The position numbers and the translations under genes were made by a program. Below the pieces are notes generated by a model, which saw only the letters and a program-made list of their open reading frames with translations, searched no databases and was not told the origin of the DNA. 64,000 nucleotides of DNA from Sediminibacterium goheungense (GTDB lineage Bacteria; Bacteroidota; Bacteroidia; Chitinophagales; Chitinophagaceae), in the NCBI RefSeq assembly GCF_004361915.1, contig NZ_SNWP01000011.1:558001-622000 (forward strand), written 5' to 3'. Shown piece by piece: positions 33,511 to 41,078 of the stretch (position 1 is its first letter; each line of letters begins with the position of its first letter).

Positions 33511-33545
33511 AACTTTTGGAAAGTTCCAAAACTTTCCAAAAGTTT
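33511..33545. repeat. REP hairpin of the RAYT 3' fragment
   Basis: AACTTTTGGAAAGTT and AACTTTCCAAAAGTT form perfect arms. It is followed by a tail identical, except for one base, to that after the intact RAYT hairpins. Confidence 0.8.
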
Positions 33546-33563
33546 TGCGCTGAGTCAGTCATG

Positions 33564-33660
33564 CTATTTGTATTTTCGGCCAATAGGTTTAGCATGATAG
33601 TTTAGGAAAGCTTGTTTATTTCCGAATATAGCTAAAACATAATCCCTTTCAAGTTTAGTT
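33564..33660 (-). pseudogene. RAYT 3' fragment (third recent copy)
   Basis: The minus strand encodes TKLERDYVLAIFGNKQAF and onward to PIGRKYK, then stops because the Trp codon of the intact gene (TGG) reads TAG here. Only about 32 codons remain. With its REP it forms a partial tandem copy directly before the REP of RAYT copy 2, ending abruptly at 33660-33662. Confidence 0.85.
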
Positions 33661-33667
33661 GCGAGTT

Positions 33668-33702
33668 AACTTTTGGAAAGTTCCAAAACTTTCCAAAAGT
33701 TT
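33668..33702. repeat. REP hairpin downstream of RAYT copy 2
   Basis: It is the same 15-bp perfect-arm hairpin as at 29314-29347, about 10 bp past the RAYT stop. Confidence 0.85.
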
Positions 33703-33711
33703 TGCACTGAG

Positions 33712-34323
33712 TCAGTCATGCCATTTGTATTTGCGGTCAATAGGTTTAGCATGATAGTTTAGGAAAGCTTGTTTATTTCCGAATATAGCTAAAACATAAT
33801 CCCGTTCTAGTTTGGTAGGTTTATCAGAACATAGTGACTGAAAAGAGGAATATTTCCATTCTCTGATATCTTTTACAAAGCCATGATGCACCGGGTTGGC
33901 ATGTATATAATGTGTGATGGCACAAAAAGCCAGGTCATTTTCAATATCATTTGTTTTAAAATTGGGCATGAATAAACTACCTCTTCGTTGGTAGATTCTA
34001 TTATAAGATTGCGTATAGCTGCTGAAAAGATTGGAAAGCGATTTACTGATTTTATTGTACATGTATTGAATCTGATTTATTTCACTCATCTTTTTGAAAC
34101 TATTTGATTTAGATAATAGTTCGTGAAGCTGTTTTTCTTCTTTTATGCTGATGAGTAAGTGAAAATGATTAGGCATAAGGCAATAGGCGTAGATATTCAT
34201 GTAAGGACTCAAATATTTCCCTGCTTTTTCAAGAAAGAAATGATAGTTTTTTTCTTCGCGGAATAAATTCTCGCTTCCATTAGCGTGATTATAGAGATGG
34301 TAGAATTGGCCAGGATGTAACAT
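33712..34323 (-). CDS. REP-associated tyrosine transposase (RAYT), copy 2
   Basis: This is the second intact 203-residue Y1/HUH transposase, with His53-Phe-His55 and Tyr139 conserved as in copy 1. The few differences from copy 1 (Gly5, Gly16, His67, Lys78) avoid the catalytic residues, so both may be active. It lies between REP hairpins and immediately downstream of the complete comM gene. With the fragment at 33564 and the decayed unit at 29041, at least four generations of this element are present within 5 kb. Confidence 0.9.
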   Translation of the reverse strand: MLHPGQFYHLYNHANGSENLFREEKNYHFFLEKAGKYLSPYMNIYAYCLMPNHFHLLISIKEEKQLHELLSKSNSFKKMSEINQIQYMYNKISKSLSNLFSSYTQSYNRIYQRRGSLFMPNFKTNDIENDLAFCAITHYIHANPVHHGFVKDIREWKYSSFQSLCSDKPTKLERDYVLAIFGNKQAFLNYHAKPIDRKYKWHD

Positions 34324-34396
34324 GAGAAATTATTTTGTTGGCTTATGGAAGGTATGTGAGCGGGATGGTGCTAAACTGATAGATACTGCTCTTATG

Positions 34397-34429
34397 AACT
34401 TTTGGAAAGTTTCGGAACTTTCCAAAAGT
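34397..34429. repeat. REP hairpin upstream of RAYT copy 2 / after comM
   Basis: AACTTTTGGAAAGTT and AACTTTCCAAAAGT pair around TCGG, as at 30043-30075. The last base coincides with the end of comM. Confidence 0.85.
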
Positions 34430-35970
34430 CAGCCTGCCCAACCTTCGCGGTCGAGACTGCGGTAATGAATGGCTTCCGCCAAATGCTCCGGTTGTATATC
34501 CTCACTGCCTGCTAAATCCGCAATGGTTCTACTCACTTTTAAAATTCGGTCATAAGCACGGGCACTCAGGTTTAATTTTTCCATGGCACGTTTTAATAAG
34601 TTTTCTCCCACATTACTAATGCGACAAATTTCTCGTAGTTGTTTACTACTCATTTGTGCATTGGCATATACACCATTTTCACCATTGTATCGAGCTGCTT
34701 GTATTTCTCGAGCTTTAATAACACGCTCACGGATTGTGGCGGAGTCTTCTCCATTTTGTTGGTTACTTAATTCACTGAAAGCAACAGGAGTTACTTCCAC
34801 ATGTAAATCAATTCTGTCTAATAATGGACCGGATACTTTGTTTAAATATTTCTGCACATTACCGGATCCGCAGGTACATTCTTTTTCGGGGTGGTTGTAG
34901 TAGCCGCAGGGGCAAGGGTTCATCGAAGCAATCAACATAAAATTAGCCGGGAAATCCAGGGCAACCTTTGCCCTCGAAATAGTAACCCGTCTTTCTTCCA
35001 TAGGCTGGCGCATCACTTCCAGAACGGTTCTTTTAAACTCCGGTAATTCATCCAGAAACAATACACCGTTATGTGCTAAGGAAATCTCACCAGGTTGAGG
35101 TATACCACCCCCACCCACCAAAGCCACATCGCTGATGGTATGGTGTGGCGAACGAAAAGGTCTTTTATTGATCAGCGAGCTATTCTCCGGTAACTTACCG
35201 GCTACACTGTGAATTTTAGTGGTTTCCAATGCCTCCTGCAAACTCAGTGGCGGAAGAATAGTCGGCAGTCTCTTTGCCAGCATGGTTTTACCAGCTCCCG
35301 GCGGACCAATTAAAATAGCATTATGTCCGCCCGCTGCGGCAATCTCTAAAGCCCTTTTGATATTTTCCTGTCCTTTTACATCTGTAAAATCAAATTCAAA
35401 CTGATACTGATCGCTGAAAAATTCATCACGTGTATTCACCACTACCGGTTGTAATGATTGTTCATCTTTAAAAAAATCAATCAATTCTGTAAGATGATCC
35501 ACGCCATATACCAACAGATTATTTACCATACCCGCTTCACGGGCATTGGCCCTTGGTACAATGAGGCCTTTAAAGCCTTCTTTGCGTGCCTGAATGGCAA
35601 TGGGCAATGCACCTTTGATGGATTGAATACTACCATCCAGACTCAATTCACCCATGATGACATAGTCCTTCAATAGCTCCGGATTTTCCATTTGTTCACT
35701 GGCTGCCAGAATACCCAGTGCGATGGGCAGATCAAATGCAGATCCGGATTTTCTGATATCAGCAGGGGCCAGGTTTACGACAATCTTGGTTCTGGGCATA
35801 TCGAAGCCATTGGTTTTAATGGCACTCTCTGTTCGCTGCAGACTTTCTTTGATGGCATTATCAGGCAGGCCAACAATCTGGTAATGCTGTCCGGCACTCA
35901 CATTTACTTCAATGGTAATCGTAATCGCTTCTACGCCATATACGGCACTGCCAAAGGTTTTTATAAGCAT
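34429..35970 (-). CDS. comM: YifB/ComM family Mg-chelatase-like AAA+ ATPase
   Basis: ComM is a hexameric AAA+ helicase that drives branch migration of incoming DNA during natural transformation. The protein is about 513 residues from the ATG at 35970; a longer reading from a TTG upstream enters repeat DNA. Domains are an N-terminal Lon-like ChlI fold (about 1-170), the Mg-chelatase AAA+ core with Walker A GPPGAGKT and Walker B LFLDELPEF, the NPCPCG motif with the cysteine-rich CGYYNHPEKECTCG, and a C-terminal lid. The final third lies in the 1252-bp direct repeat. In Acinetobacter baumannii comM is a known island insertion site; here too an island abuts it but the gene stays intact. Confidence 0.93.
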   Translation of the reverse strand: MLIKTFGSAVYGVEAITITIEVNVSAGQHYQIVGLPDNAIKESLQRTESAIKTNGFDMPRTKIVVNLAPADIRKSGSAFDLPIALGILAASEQMENPELLKDYVIMGELSLDGSIQSIKGALPIAIQARKEGFKGLIVPRANAREAGMVNNLLVYGVDHLTELIDFFKDEQSLQPVVVNTRDEFFSDQYQFEFDFTDVKGQENIKRALEIAAAGGHNAILIGPPGAGKTMLAKRLPTILPPLSLQEALETTKIHSVAGKLPENSSLINKRPFRSPHHTISDVALVGGGGIPQPGEISLAHNGVLFLDELPEFKRTVLEVMRQPMEERRVTISRAKVALDFPANFMLIASMNPCPCGYYNHPEKECTCGSGNVQKYLNKVSGPLLDRIDLHVEVTPVAFSELSNQQNGEDSATIRERVIKAREIQAARYNGENGVYANAQMSSKQLREICRISNVGENLLKRAMEKLNLSARAYDRILKVSRTIADLAGSEDIQPEHLAEAIHYRSLDREGWAG

Positions 35971-35979
35971 ATTGGTGAA

Positions 35980-36008
35980 TTCAAAATTCAAAAATCAAAA
36001 GTCAAAAG
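35980..36008. repeat. Heptad half-repeat, unit (T/A/G)TCAAAA
   Basis: Four tandem seven-base units TTCAAAA TTCAAAA ATCAAAA GTCAAAA lie just upstream of the comM start. I see no complementary arm nearby, so this is a single-arm member of the family or its partner has been lost. Confidence 0.6.
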
Positions 36009-36111
36009 AAAATCCAATCAACAATGATGATACAATCAACACAGTAAGATAATAAAGCTGTCTGTAGTAAAAGTAAAACGGGTAGATATACGGAGTAAAA
36101 ACACCTGAATT

Positions 36112-36151
36112 GATGGCGGATGGAGGATGGCGGATGTCTGATTTGAGATTA
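36112..36151. repeat. Heptad repeat arm on the 5' side of the four-helix gene
   Basis: The units GGATGGC GGATGGA GGATGGC GGATGTC have an exact seven-base period. The partner arm (36559-36590) lies beyond the four-helix-bundle gene, so the gene occupies the loop of the inverted repeat. Confidence 0.65.
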
Positions 36152-36198
36152 CTGTTACTGGCTCGTAGTCTGTTATTTTATTTTTATTTAAAAAAGAG

Positions 36199-36558
36199 AT
36201 GACACAAAAAATGCTTGAGGAAAGAACTAAGCAGTTTCATATTGCAGTGATTCAACTTTGTAATGATATGCCAAGAACCATTGTTGGGTTCGAGATTAGT
36301 AAACAGTTTATTCGCTCAGCAGGATCAATTGGAGCTAACTACAGGGCTAGTCTGAGGGCAAAGTCAAAGTCGGATTTTATATATAAAATACAAATTGTGT
36401 TAGAAGAAGCGGATGAGTCTCATTATTGGCTAGAGATTTTACAGTTATCCGGTCTGATAAAAGATGAAAGAATCTGTGGGCTACTACAAGAAGCCTTTGA
36501 ACTGACAGCTATTTTTTCAGCAACCGACAAAACAGCAAAATCAAATAGCAAAAAATAA
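36199..36558 (+). CDS. Four-helix-bundle protein (S23/IVP family)
   Basis: The 119-residue, wholly helical protein matches the family first found in intervening sequences of 23S rRNA genes. Recognisable segments are FEISKQFIRSAGSIGANYRAS near 34-54 and ADESHYWLEILQLSG near 75-89. Family members bind nucleic acid or act as helper subunits, for example Avd in diversity-generating retroelements, but no reverse transcriptase is near. Here the gene lies between two heptad repeat arms; the second begins on the base after its stop. This recalls the inverted repeats that close rRNA intervening sequences. Confidence 0.88.
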   Translation: MTQKMLEERTKQFHIAVIQLCNDMPRTIVGFEISKQFIRSAGSIGANYRASLRAKSKSDFIYKIQIVLEEADESHYWLEILQLSGLIKDERICGLLQEAFELTAIFSATDKTAKSNSKK

Positions 36559-36590
36559 ATCCGACATCAGCGATCCGACATCAGAAATTA
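36559..36590. repeat. Heptad repeat arm on the 3' side of the four-helix gene
   Basis: ATCCGAC ATCAGCG ATCCGAC ATCAGAA has a seven-base period. The reverse complement pairs imperfectly with the arm at 36112-36151 (GATGTCGGAT against GATGGCGGAT). The arm also touches the end of the MutS-like gene. Confidence 0.65.
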
Positions 36591-36591
36591 C

Positions 36592-37905
36592 TCAGAGTTT
36601 TTCCAGCAGCTCCACCACCCCTTCTTTCCTGAGTATCAGGTAGCCGAGTCTGTCGTTACTGATGCCTTCTTTGAGTTGATAGCTGAATACCAACTGATCA
36701 TCATTGACGCTGGTTTCAAAATAGCGGAACTGTATATTATTGAATTGCCGGAGAGAGTCGCCTATTTCATAAAGATGGGTAGAAAGAATGAACAATACAT
36801 TTTTCATCTTCCGTAGACCTTCAATCACAGTACTGCTGCATTTCATGGCATCCTGTACATTCGTGCCTTTAAAAAGTTCGTCGATAAGGATGAGCCAGTT
36901 TCTTCCATCACTTATTTTTTCAATCGTATTCCGTATCCGCTGCACTTCATTGAAGAAGTAACTTTCGCCTTTAATGATATTGTCTACTACGTTGATATTA
37001 CTCAGCAATCCATCAAATAAACTTAACTGCATTTTTTTGGCAGGCACTCCCATACCCAGGTGGGCGAGGTAAACACTTACACCCACAGCTTTGATAAATG
37101 TGCTTTTGCCCGCCATATTGGCACCGGTGAGGAAAAGAAAATTTTTATCTCTGCTCATTTCAATGTCATAGGCAACCGGTATCTGTAATAGGGGATGGTA
37201 CAATGCACTTGCTTCAATATAGGGTTGTGCTGATTTGTGTATTTCAGGAAAGCTGAACTGGTATTTATTACAGGTAATACTTAAGGAAAGAAAGGCGTCA
37301 ATGCGGCTATAAATATCAATCAGTTCGAAGAATTGGTTCTTATAATGTGAGCGTACAAAATCTGCATAGCTTAATATTCGCCAGTTAGGTAAGTTTTCTT
37401 TTGATGCGGTACCCATTTCAGGAATAAGCCCTTTGTTTAACAGCATTTCAATTCTCTCCGCCCAGATATGCAATTGTTTACTGGTACAGTTTTCTTTAAG
37501 CAGGCGACTGATGTCTGTCATACCCTTTACAAAATCAATGCAATGTGAAATGGTATAACGAGTTAAAGAAAAGTCTGGCGCATTGAATAGTTTATAGAAA
37601 AAGCTGCTGATAATATTAGGTTGCGTAGGGTATTTATTGATCTGCGATTCGTAGAATCGTGCAATGACCATCACGGTACCATTGGTAATGCTAATGGGCC
37701 AGCGATCGGTTAATGGAATGAGATCGCGAATGGTTTGCTGATTTTGTTCGATGGCCTCAACCGTAGACAATGGTTTCGCCACCATATCATACAAATAATC
37801 TCTTCCTCCCGTAGTTTGTGTATGATCCAGAAAGTTCACAACCGATAATTCTTCCTCACTGTGAAATATAGAAAGATCGGCAAGCGTAGTTTTGTCTATC
37901 TGCAT
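36592..37905 (-). CDS. MutS-like DNA mismatch repair ATPase (short form)
   Basis: The 437-residue protein retains the MutS core (helical lever domain) and the ATPase domain but lacks the N-terminal mismatch-binding domain. Walker A is GANMAGKST near 261-269 and Walker B is WLILIDELFKGTN near 345, followed by the H-loop LFILSTHLYE. Such short MutS relatives are common in Bacteroidota and probably do not recognise mismatches in the usual way; their partner is unknown. The gene is divergent from nothing and follows an octad repeat that separates it from the dihydroorotase gene. Confidence 0.88.
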   Translation of the reverse strand: MQIDKTTLADLSIFHSEEELSVVNFLDHTQTTGGRDYLYDMVAKPLSTVEAIEQNQQTIRDLIPLTDRWPISITNGTVMVIARFYESQINKYPTQPNIISSFFYKLFNAPDFSLTRYTISHCIDFVKGMTDISRLLKENCTSKQLHIWAERIEMLLNKGLIPEMGTASKENLPNWRILSYADFVRSHYKNQFFELIDIYSRIDAFLSLSITCNKYQFSFPEIHKSAQPYIEASALYHPLLQIPVAYDIEMSRDKNFLFLTGANMAGKSTFIKAVGVSVYLAHLGMGVPAKKMQLSLFDGLLSNINVVDNIIKGESYFFNEVQRIRNTIEKISDGRNWLILIDELFKGTNVQDAMKCSSTVIEGLRKMKNVLFILSTHLYEIGDSLRQFNNIQFRYFETSVNDDQLVFSYQLKEGISNDRLGYLILRKEGVVELLEKL

Positions 37906-37940
37906 GTGTTAAAGTTAAGGAAGTCGGCTATTCATCCTAC

Positions 37941-38037
37941 GGATTCGGAAGACCGAAAGTCCGAAAGTCGGAAAGACCGAAAGAAATCTTTTTTGTTGAA
38001 AAAAACTCCGGACTTTCGGACTACCGGTCTTCCCGAC
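37941..38037. repeat. Octad inverted repeat, unit GACCGAAA/GTCCGAAA
   Basis: The left arm has eight-base units GACCGAAA GTCCGAAA GTCGGAAA GACCGAAA. The reverse complement of the right arm (38006-38037) reads GTCGGGAA GACCGGTA GTCCGAAA GTCCGGAG, in the same eight-base register. It lies between the dihydroorotase stop and the MutS-like start. It is the clearest exception to the seven-base period. Confidence 0.78.
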
Positions 38038-38042
38038 TATTT

Positions 38043-39383
38043 CTATCTCTCAAAAGCCAACCTCATTCCTCTTTTAGATTCATCGAAGAGGCCTTTTCCA
38101 TATACGGGATGTCCATTTACGAAAGTATAGTTGATAGTAGCGGGTAATACCTGTCCTTCGAGGGGGCTCCAGCCGCATTTATAAAGTATATTATCTTTTC
38201 GGATGGTAGTGGGCTCATTCATATTTACCAGTACCAGATCGGCATAATACCCTTCTCTGATAAAACCTCTTTCTTTGATCTGAAAACAGGTGGCTACAGC
38301 ATGGCTCATTTTTTCCACTACTTTCTCAATACTGATCTTTCCTTCTTTTACATAGTGAAGCATGAGTCCGAGTGTATGTTGAATCAAAGGAAGTCCGGCA
38401 TGTGCATGTTCATAGTCTTCCTGTTTTTCTTCCCAGGTATGTGGGGCATGATCGGTAGCAATGACATCCAGCCGGTCGTCTAATAAAGCTTCCCATAGTG
38501 CTTTTCGGTTATGGGGTGCTTTAATGGCCGGATTACATTTTATCTGGTTACCCAGGGAAGCGTAATCGTCACTGGTAAAATGCAGGTGGTGAACACATAC
38601 TTCTGAAGTAATTCTTTTTTCAGCCAGTGGTAGCATATTACTAAACAGTTGTAATTCTTTTTCTGTGGTAATGTGCAAGATGTGTAAACGTGAATTGTAC
38701 TTCTTAGCGTACTGTATGGCTTTGAAGGAAGATTCGAAACAGGCTTCCTCATTACGAATGATGGGATGATCGGCGGGTTCCAGTTTTCCTTTCTGGGCCT
38801 TCATGGCCTGCAGGTTATGTTTTATGATACTTTCTTCTTCGCAATGTGTGGCAATCAGTAATTCGGAACCGGCAAATACTTTTTCCAGTACCAATGGGCT
38901 ATCGACCAGTAAATTACCGGTAGAAGAGCCCATAAAAACCTTTACGCCGCAGATATCATTCTTTTTTTCATTGGTACGTAATATTTCCTCAATATTATCA
39001 TTGGAAGTACCCATATAAAAAGAATAATTGGCCAGTGATGTATTTTTACCGGTTTCATATTTCTGTTCCAGTAGTTCGTGGGTAAATGCCGGTGGATTGG
39101 TATTGGGCATTTCCATATAACTGGTAACACCTCCTGCAACAGCTGCTTTTGCTTCCGTATAAATGGTGGCTTTATGCGTAAGACCCGGCTCGCGGAAGTG
39201 AACCTGATCGTCGATAACACCAGGTAAAAGAAACTGATTGCTGCCATCTATTTCAGTGGCATTCACAGCAGGACTGAGTGAGCTGCCTATTTGTTCAATT
39301 CTTGCATTTCTGATCCAGACATCGCCATAAATAATACTTCCTTCATTAACGATGGCTGTGTTTTTAATGATATAATCTTTCAT
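38043..39383 (-). CDS. pyrC: Dihydroorotase
   Basis: This enzyme of pyrimidine synthesis interconverts carbamoyl aspartate and dihydroorotate. The protein is 446 residues from the ATG at 39383, with a longer frame from 39455 being unlikely. The amidohydrolase opening motif reads DDQVHFREPG where a D-x-H-x-H-F-R-E-P-G motif is usual, so the first metal-binding His is replaced by Gln. I recall the same in other Bacteroidota, so it may be a lineage feature. Other markers are MPNTNPP near 86, the histidines at LHILHIT and CVHHLHF, and the active-site Asp in VIATDHAPH. The enzyme should act in the cytosol. Confidence 0.88.
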   Translation of the reverse strand: MKDYIIKNTAIVNEGSIIYGDVWIRNARIEQIGSSLSPAVNATEIDGSNQFLLPGVIDDQVHFREPGLTHKATIYTEAKAAVAGGVTSYMEMPNTNPPAFTHELLEQKYETGKNTSLANYSFYMGTSNDNIEEILRTNEKKNDICGVKVFMGSSTGNLLVDSPLVLEKVFAGSELLIATHCEEESIIKHNLQAMKAQKGKLEPADHPIIRNEEACFESSFKAIQYAKKYNSRLHILHITTEKELQLFSNMLPLAEKRITSEVCVHHLHFTSDDYASLGNQIKCNPAIKAPHNRKALWEALLDDRLDVIATDHAPHTWEEKQEDYEHAHAGLPLIQHTLGLMLHYVKEGKISIEKVVEKMSHAVATCFQIKERGFIREGYYADLVLVNMNEPTTIRKDNILYKCGWSPLEGQVLPATINYTFVNGHPVYGKGLFDESKRGMRLAFER

Positions 39384-39480
39384 GGAGCTAATTTTTAGTT
39401 GTGTAAACCATATTGTATCCAGTATAATATGGGCTTCCCTTGAGGCGCCATGCAATTTATTACATCAAAAGGATTTAACC

Positions 39481-40203
39481 TTAATCTTCGAGGTGAATAG
39501 AGAAAATGATCATGCGCGATTGAATCTTATCCATAACATTGGAAAAACGTAGGGTGGGGTCGTATTGATGGATATTGGATAAGCCGTAGCTGAATTTGAT
39601 TTCAGGTGATACGGTTACAAAAGGCAGGTAGAAATTGAAACCGATACCGGTTTCAAAACCAAAATCATTCCTTTTTAACTTGAGCAGGTCTTCTGATAAA
39701 CGGGCTGCTGAATTACTGGACAAGTCAGTATCCAGCTTAATACCACCGAGCAGGTAGGTGCGGAAGTTACCGATGCGATCCGAGTTAAATTTAAAATGAA
39801 GCGGGAGGCTGATCAGGGTGGCAGGTAATGTTTGCCGCTGAAAAGCAGCTTCGCCCGGCCGGGGCTTACCCAGGCTGTATTCAAGATATTTGGAGCCGCC
39901 AATAATAAGCTGTGGGTTTGCCCTGAATTCAAGATGGTCTGTCATTTTTACGGTAGCCAGTAACCCCATGGTAATACCTCCACTGGATCCGGGACGTACG
40001 GATAAGATAGAATCATTCTGGAGGAACAAGGGTGATTTGTTCTGATGCAGGAATGAACTGTTATAGCCCAGTGTAAGACCAAAATAGTAAGGCAGGTCAT
40101 CGTGATTAGGTCGATAACGCTGTTTCTGTGCTGTTACAGCCAGTGTACAGAAATGAATAAAGAGAACCGGCAGGATTATTTGCTTCCGCAATAAATAGTG
40201 CAT
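39481..40203 (-). CDS. porT: PorT-like outer-membrane beta-barrel protein
   Basis: The 240-residue protein has an N-terminal signal peptide (about 1-25, ending TAQ) and a small eight-strand-type barrel rich in alternating hydrophobic residues, ending with a C-terminal strand. The opening HDDLPYYFGLTLGYNSSFL resembles PorT, a type IX secretion system component. Its place directly downstream of ubiE on the same strand, overlapping it by 28 bp, is the order I know for PorT in this phylum. A PorP/SprF gene at 49365 supports the presence of type IX secretion. The gene symbol is inferred from context. Confidence 0.75.
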   Translation of the reverse strand: MHYLLRKQIILPVLFIHFCTLAVTAQKQRYRPNHDDLPYYFGLTLGYNSSFLHQNKSPLFLQNDSILSVRPGSSGGITMGLLATVKMTDHLEFRANPQLIIGGSKYLEYSLGKPRPGEAAFQRQTLPATLISLPLHFKFNSDRIGNFRTYLLGGIKLDTDLSSNSAARLSEDLLKLKRNDFGFETGIGFNFYLPFVTVSPEIKFSYGLSNIHQYDPTLRFSNVMDKIQSRMIIFSIHLED

Positions 40204-40919
40204 ATTCCGAAACTAAGTTTTTTCAGATAAGTTTGGGTAAATCCTGCGTCATGCATAATATTTAAAAAGTTTTGCCCTTCCGGAAAGGCTTGAACACTAT
40301 CGTTCAGGTATTGATAAGCATCTTTGTTTTTGGCAAATAATCCTCCCACACCCGGTGTCACAACATTTGTATAAAAATCACAGAGCTTTCTGAACAGGGG
40401 CTGACTGGGTCTGGAAAACTCCAGTACTACCAGTTTTCCACCGGGTTTTAATACCCTGTACATTTCTGCAAGTCCTTTGTCGAGGTTTGCAAAATTTCGT
40501 ACACCATAGGCTACTGTAATGGCATCGAAATGTTGATCAGGAAAGTTGATGGTTTCACTATCACCGGTCTGTAATTCAATCGCATCATGTAATCCCAGTT
40601 TGGTTAGCTTCTCTCTTCCCAGGGCCAGCATTCCTTCTGATATATCTATGCCAATGATCTTTTCTGTTTGTAACATGCGATGGGTCATAATAGCCACATC
40701 ACCTGTTCCGGTTGCTACATCCAACACCAGTTTGGGTTGTAATGACTGCAACTGTCTGATGGCTTTTTTACGCCATTGTATGTCAACACCTGCTGTCAGA
40801 AACCGATTCAGAAAATCGTACCTGAAAGCAATGCTGTTAAACATTTCCGCTACCTGTTCCTTTTTGCCTTGTTCACTCTGCCGGTTAGGAACCACCTCAT
40901 CATGCGCAAACTTTGCCAT
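40176..40919 (-). CDS. ubiE: Demethylmenaquinone methyltransferase (UbiE/MenG)
   Basis: This SAM-dependent methyltransferase completes menaquinone synthesis. The protein is 247 residues from the ATG at 40919; an earlier start would add 34 poorly conserved residues. SAM motif I is LDVATGTGDVA and the family signatures are FNSIAFRYDFLNRFLTAGVD, VAYGVRNF and LVVLEFSRP. The gene overlaps the start of the PorT-like gene, which indicates co-transcription. The pairing of quinone synthesis and PorT is positional; I see no functional link. Confidence 0.94.
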   Translation of the reverse strand: MAKFAHDEVVPNRQSEQGKKEQVAEMFNSIAFRYDFLNRFLTAGVDIQWRKKAIRQLQSLQPKLVLDVATGTGDVAIMTHRMLQTEKIIGIDISEGMLALGREKLTKLGLHDAIELQTGDSETINFPDQHFDAITVAYGVRNFANLDKGLAEMYRVLKPGGKLVVLEFSRPSQPLFRKLCDFYTNVVTPGVGGLFAKNKDAYQYLNDSVQAFPEGQNFLNIMHDAGFTQTYLKKLSFGICTIYCGSK

Positions 40920-41078
40920 AAGGTGACAAAGATATTGAATTATGGCCTGAAGGTCAGCCATTGTTCGCTGATATGGCCTAAAACAGGGGTTAATGTTTCG
41001 CAAATATTGTTTTAGAGGCATTTGCCGCCATGATATAGATACGGTAAAAGCCGTTTGCGCTTACTATCTTCGTTGTTC

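Larger units (their letters stand above)
33663..34914. repeat. Copy 2 of the 1252-bp direct repeat (RAYT + comM 3' part)
   Basis: This block is the exact collinear partner of 29309-30560. Here the comM part is joined to its own 5' region and the gene is complete. I count about 23 differences in the comM section but only about ten in the longer RAYT section, so divergence is uneven along the repeat. Confidence 0.9.

Noticed and set aside
29358..34323. Classical insertion sequence with IS200/IS605 ends
   Set aside because: The transposase is of the RAYT type with REP hairpins on both sides and no TnpB. A REP-RAYT unit describes it better.
36199..36558. Diversity-generating retroelement
   Set aside because: The four-helix protein resembles Avd, but there is no reverse transcriptase, template repeat or variable target gene nearby.
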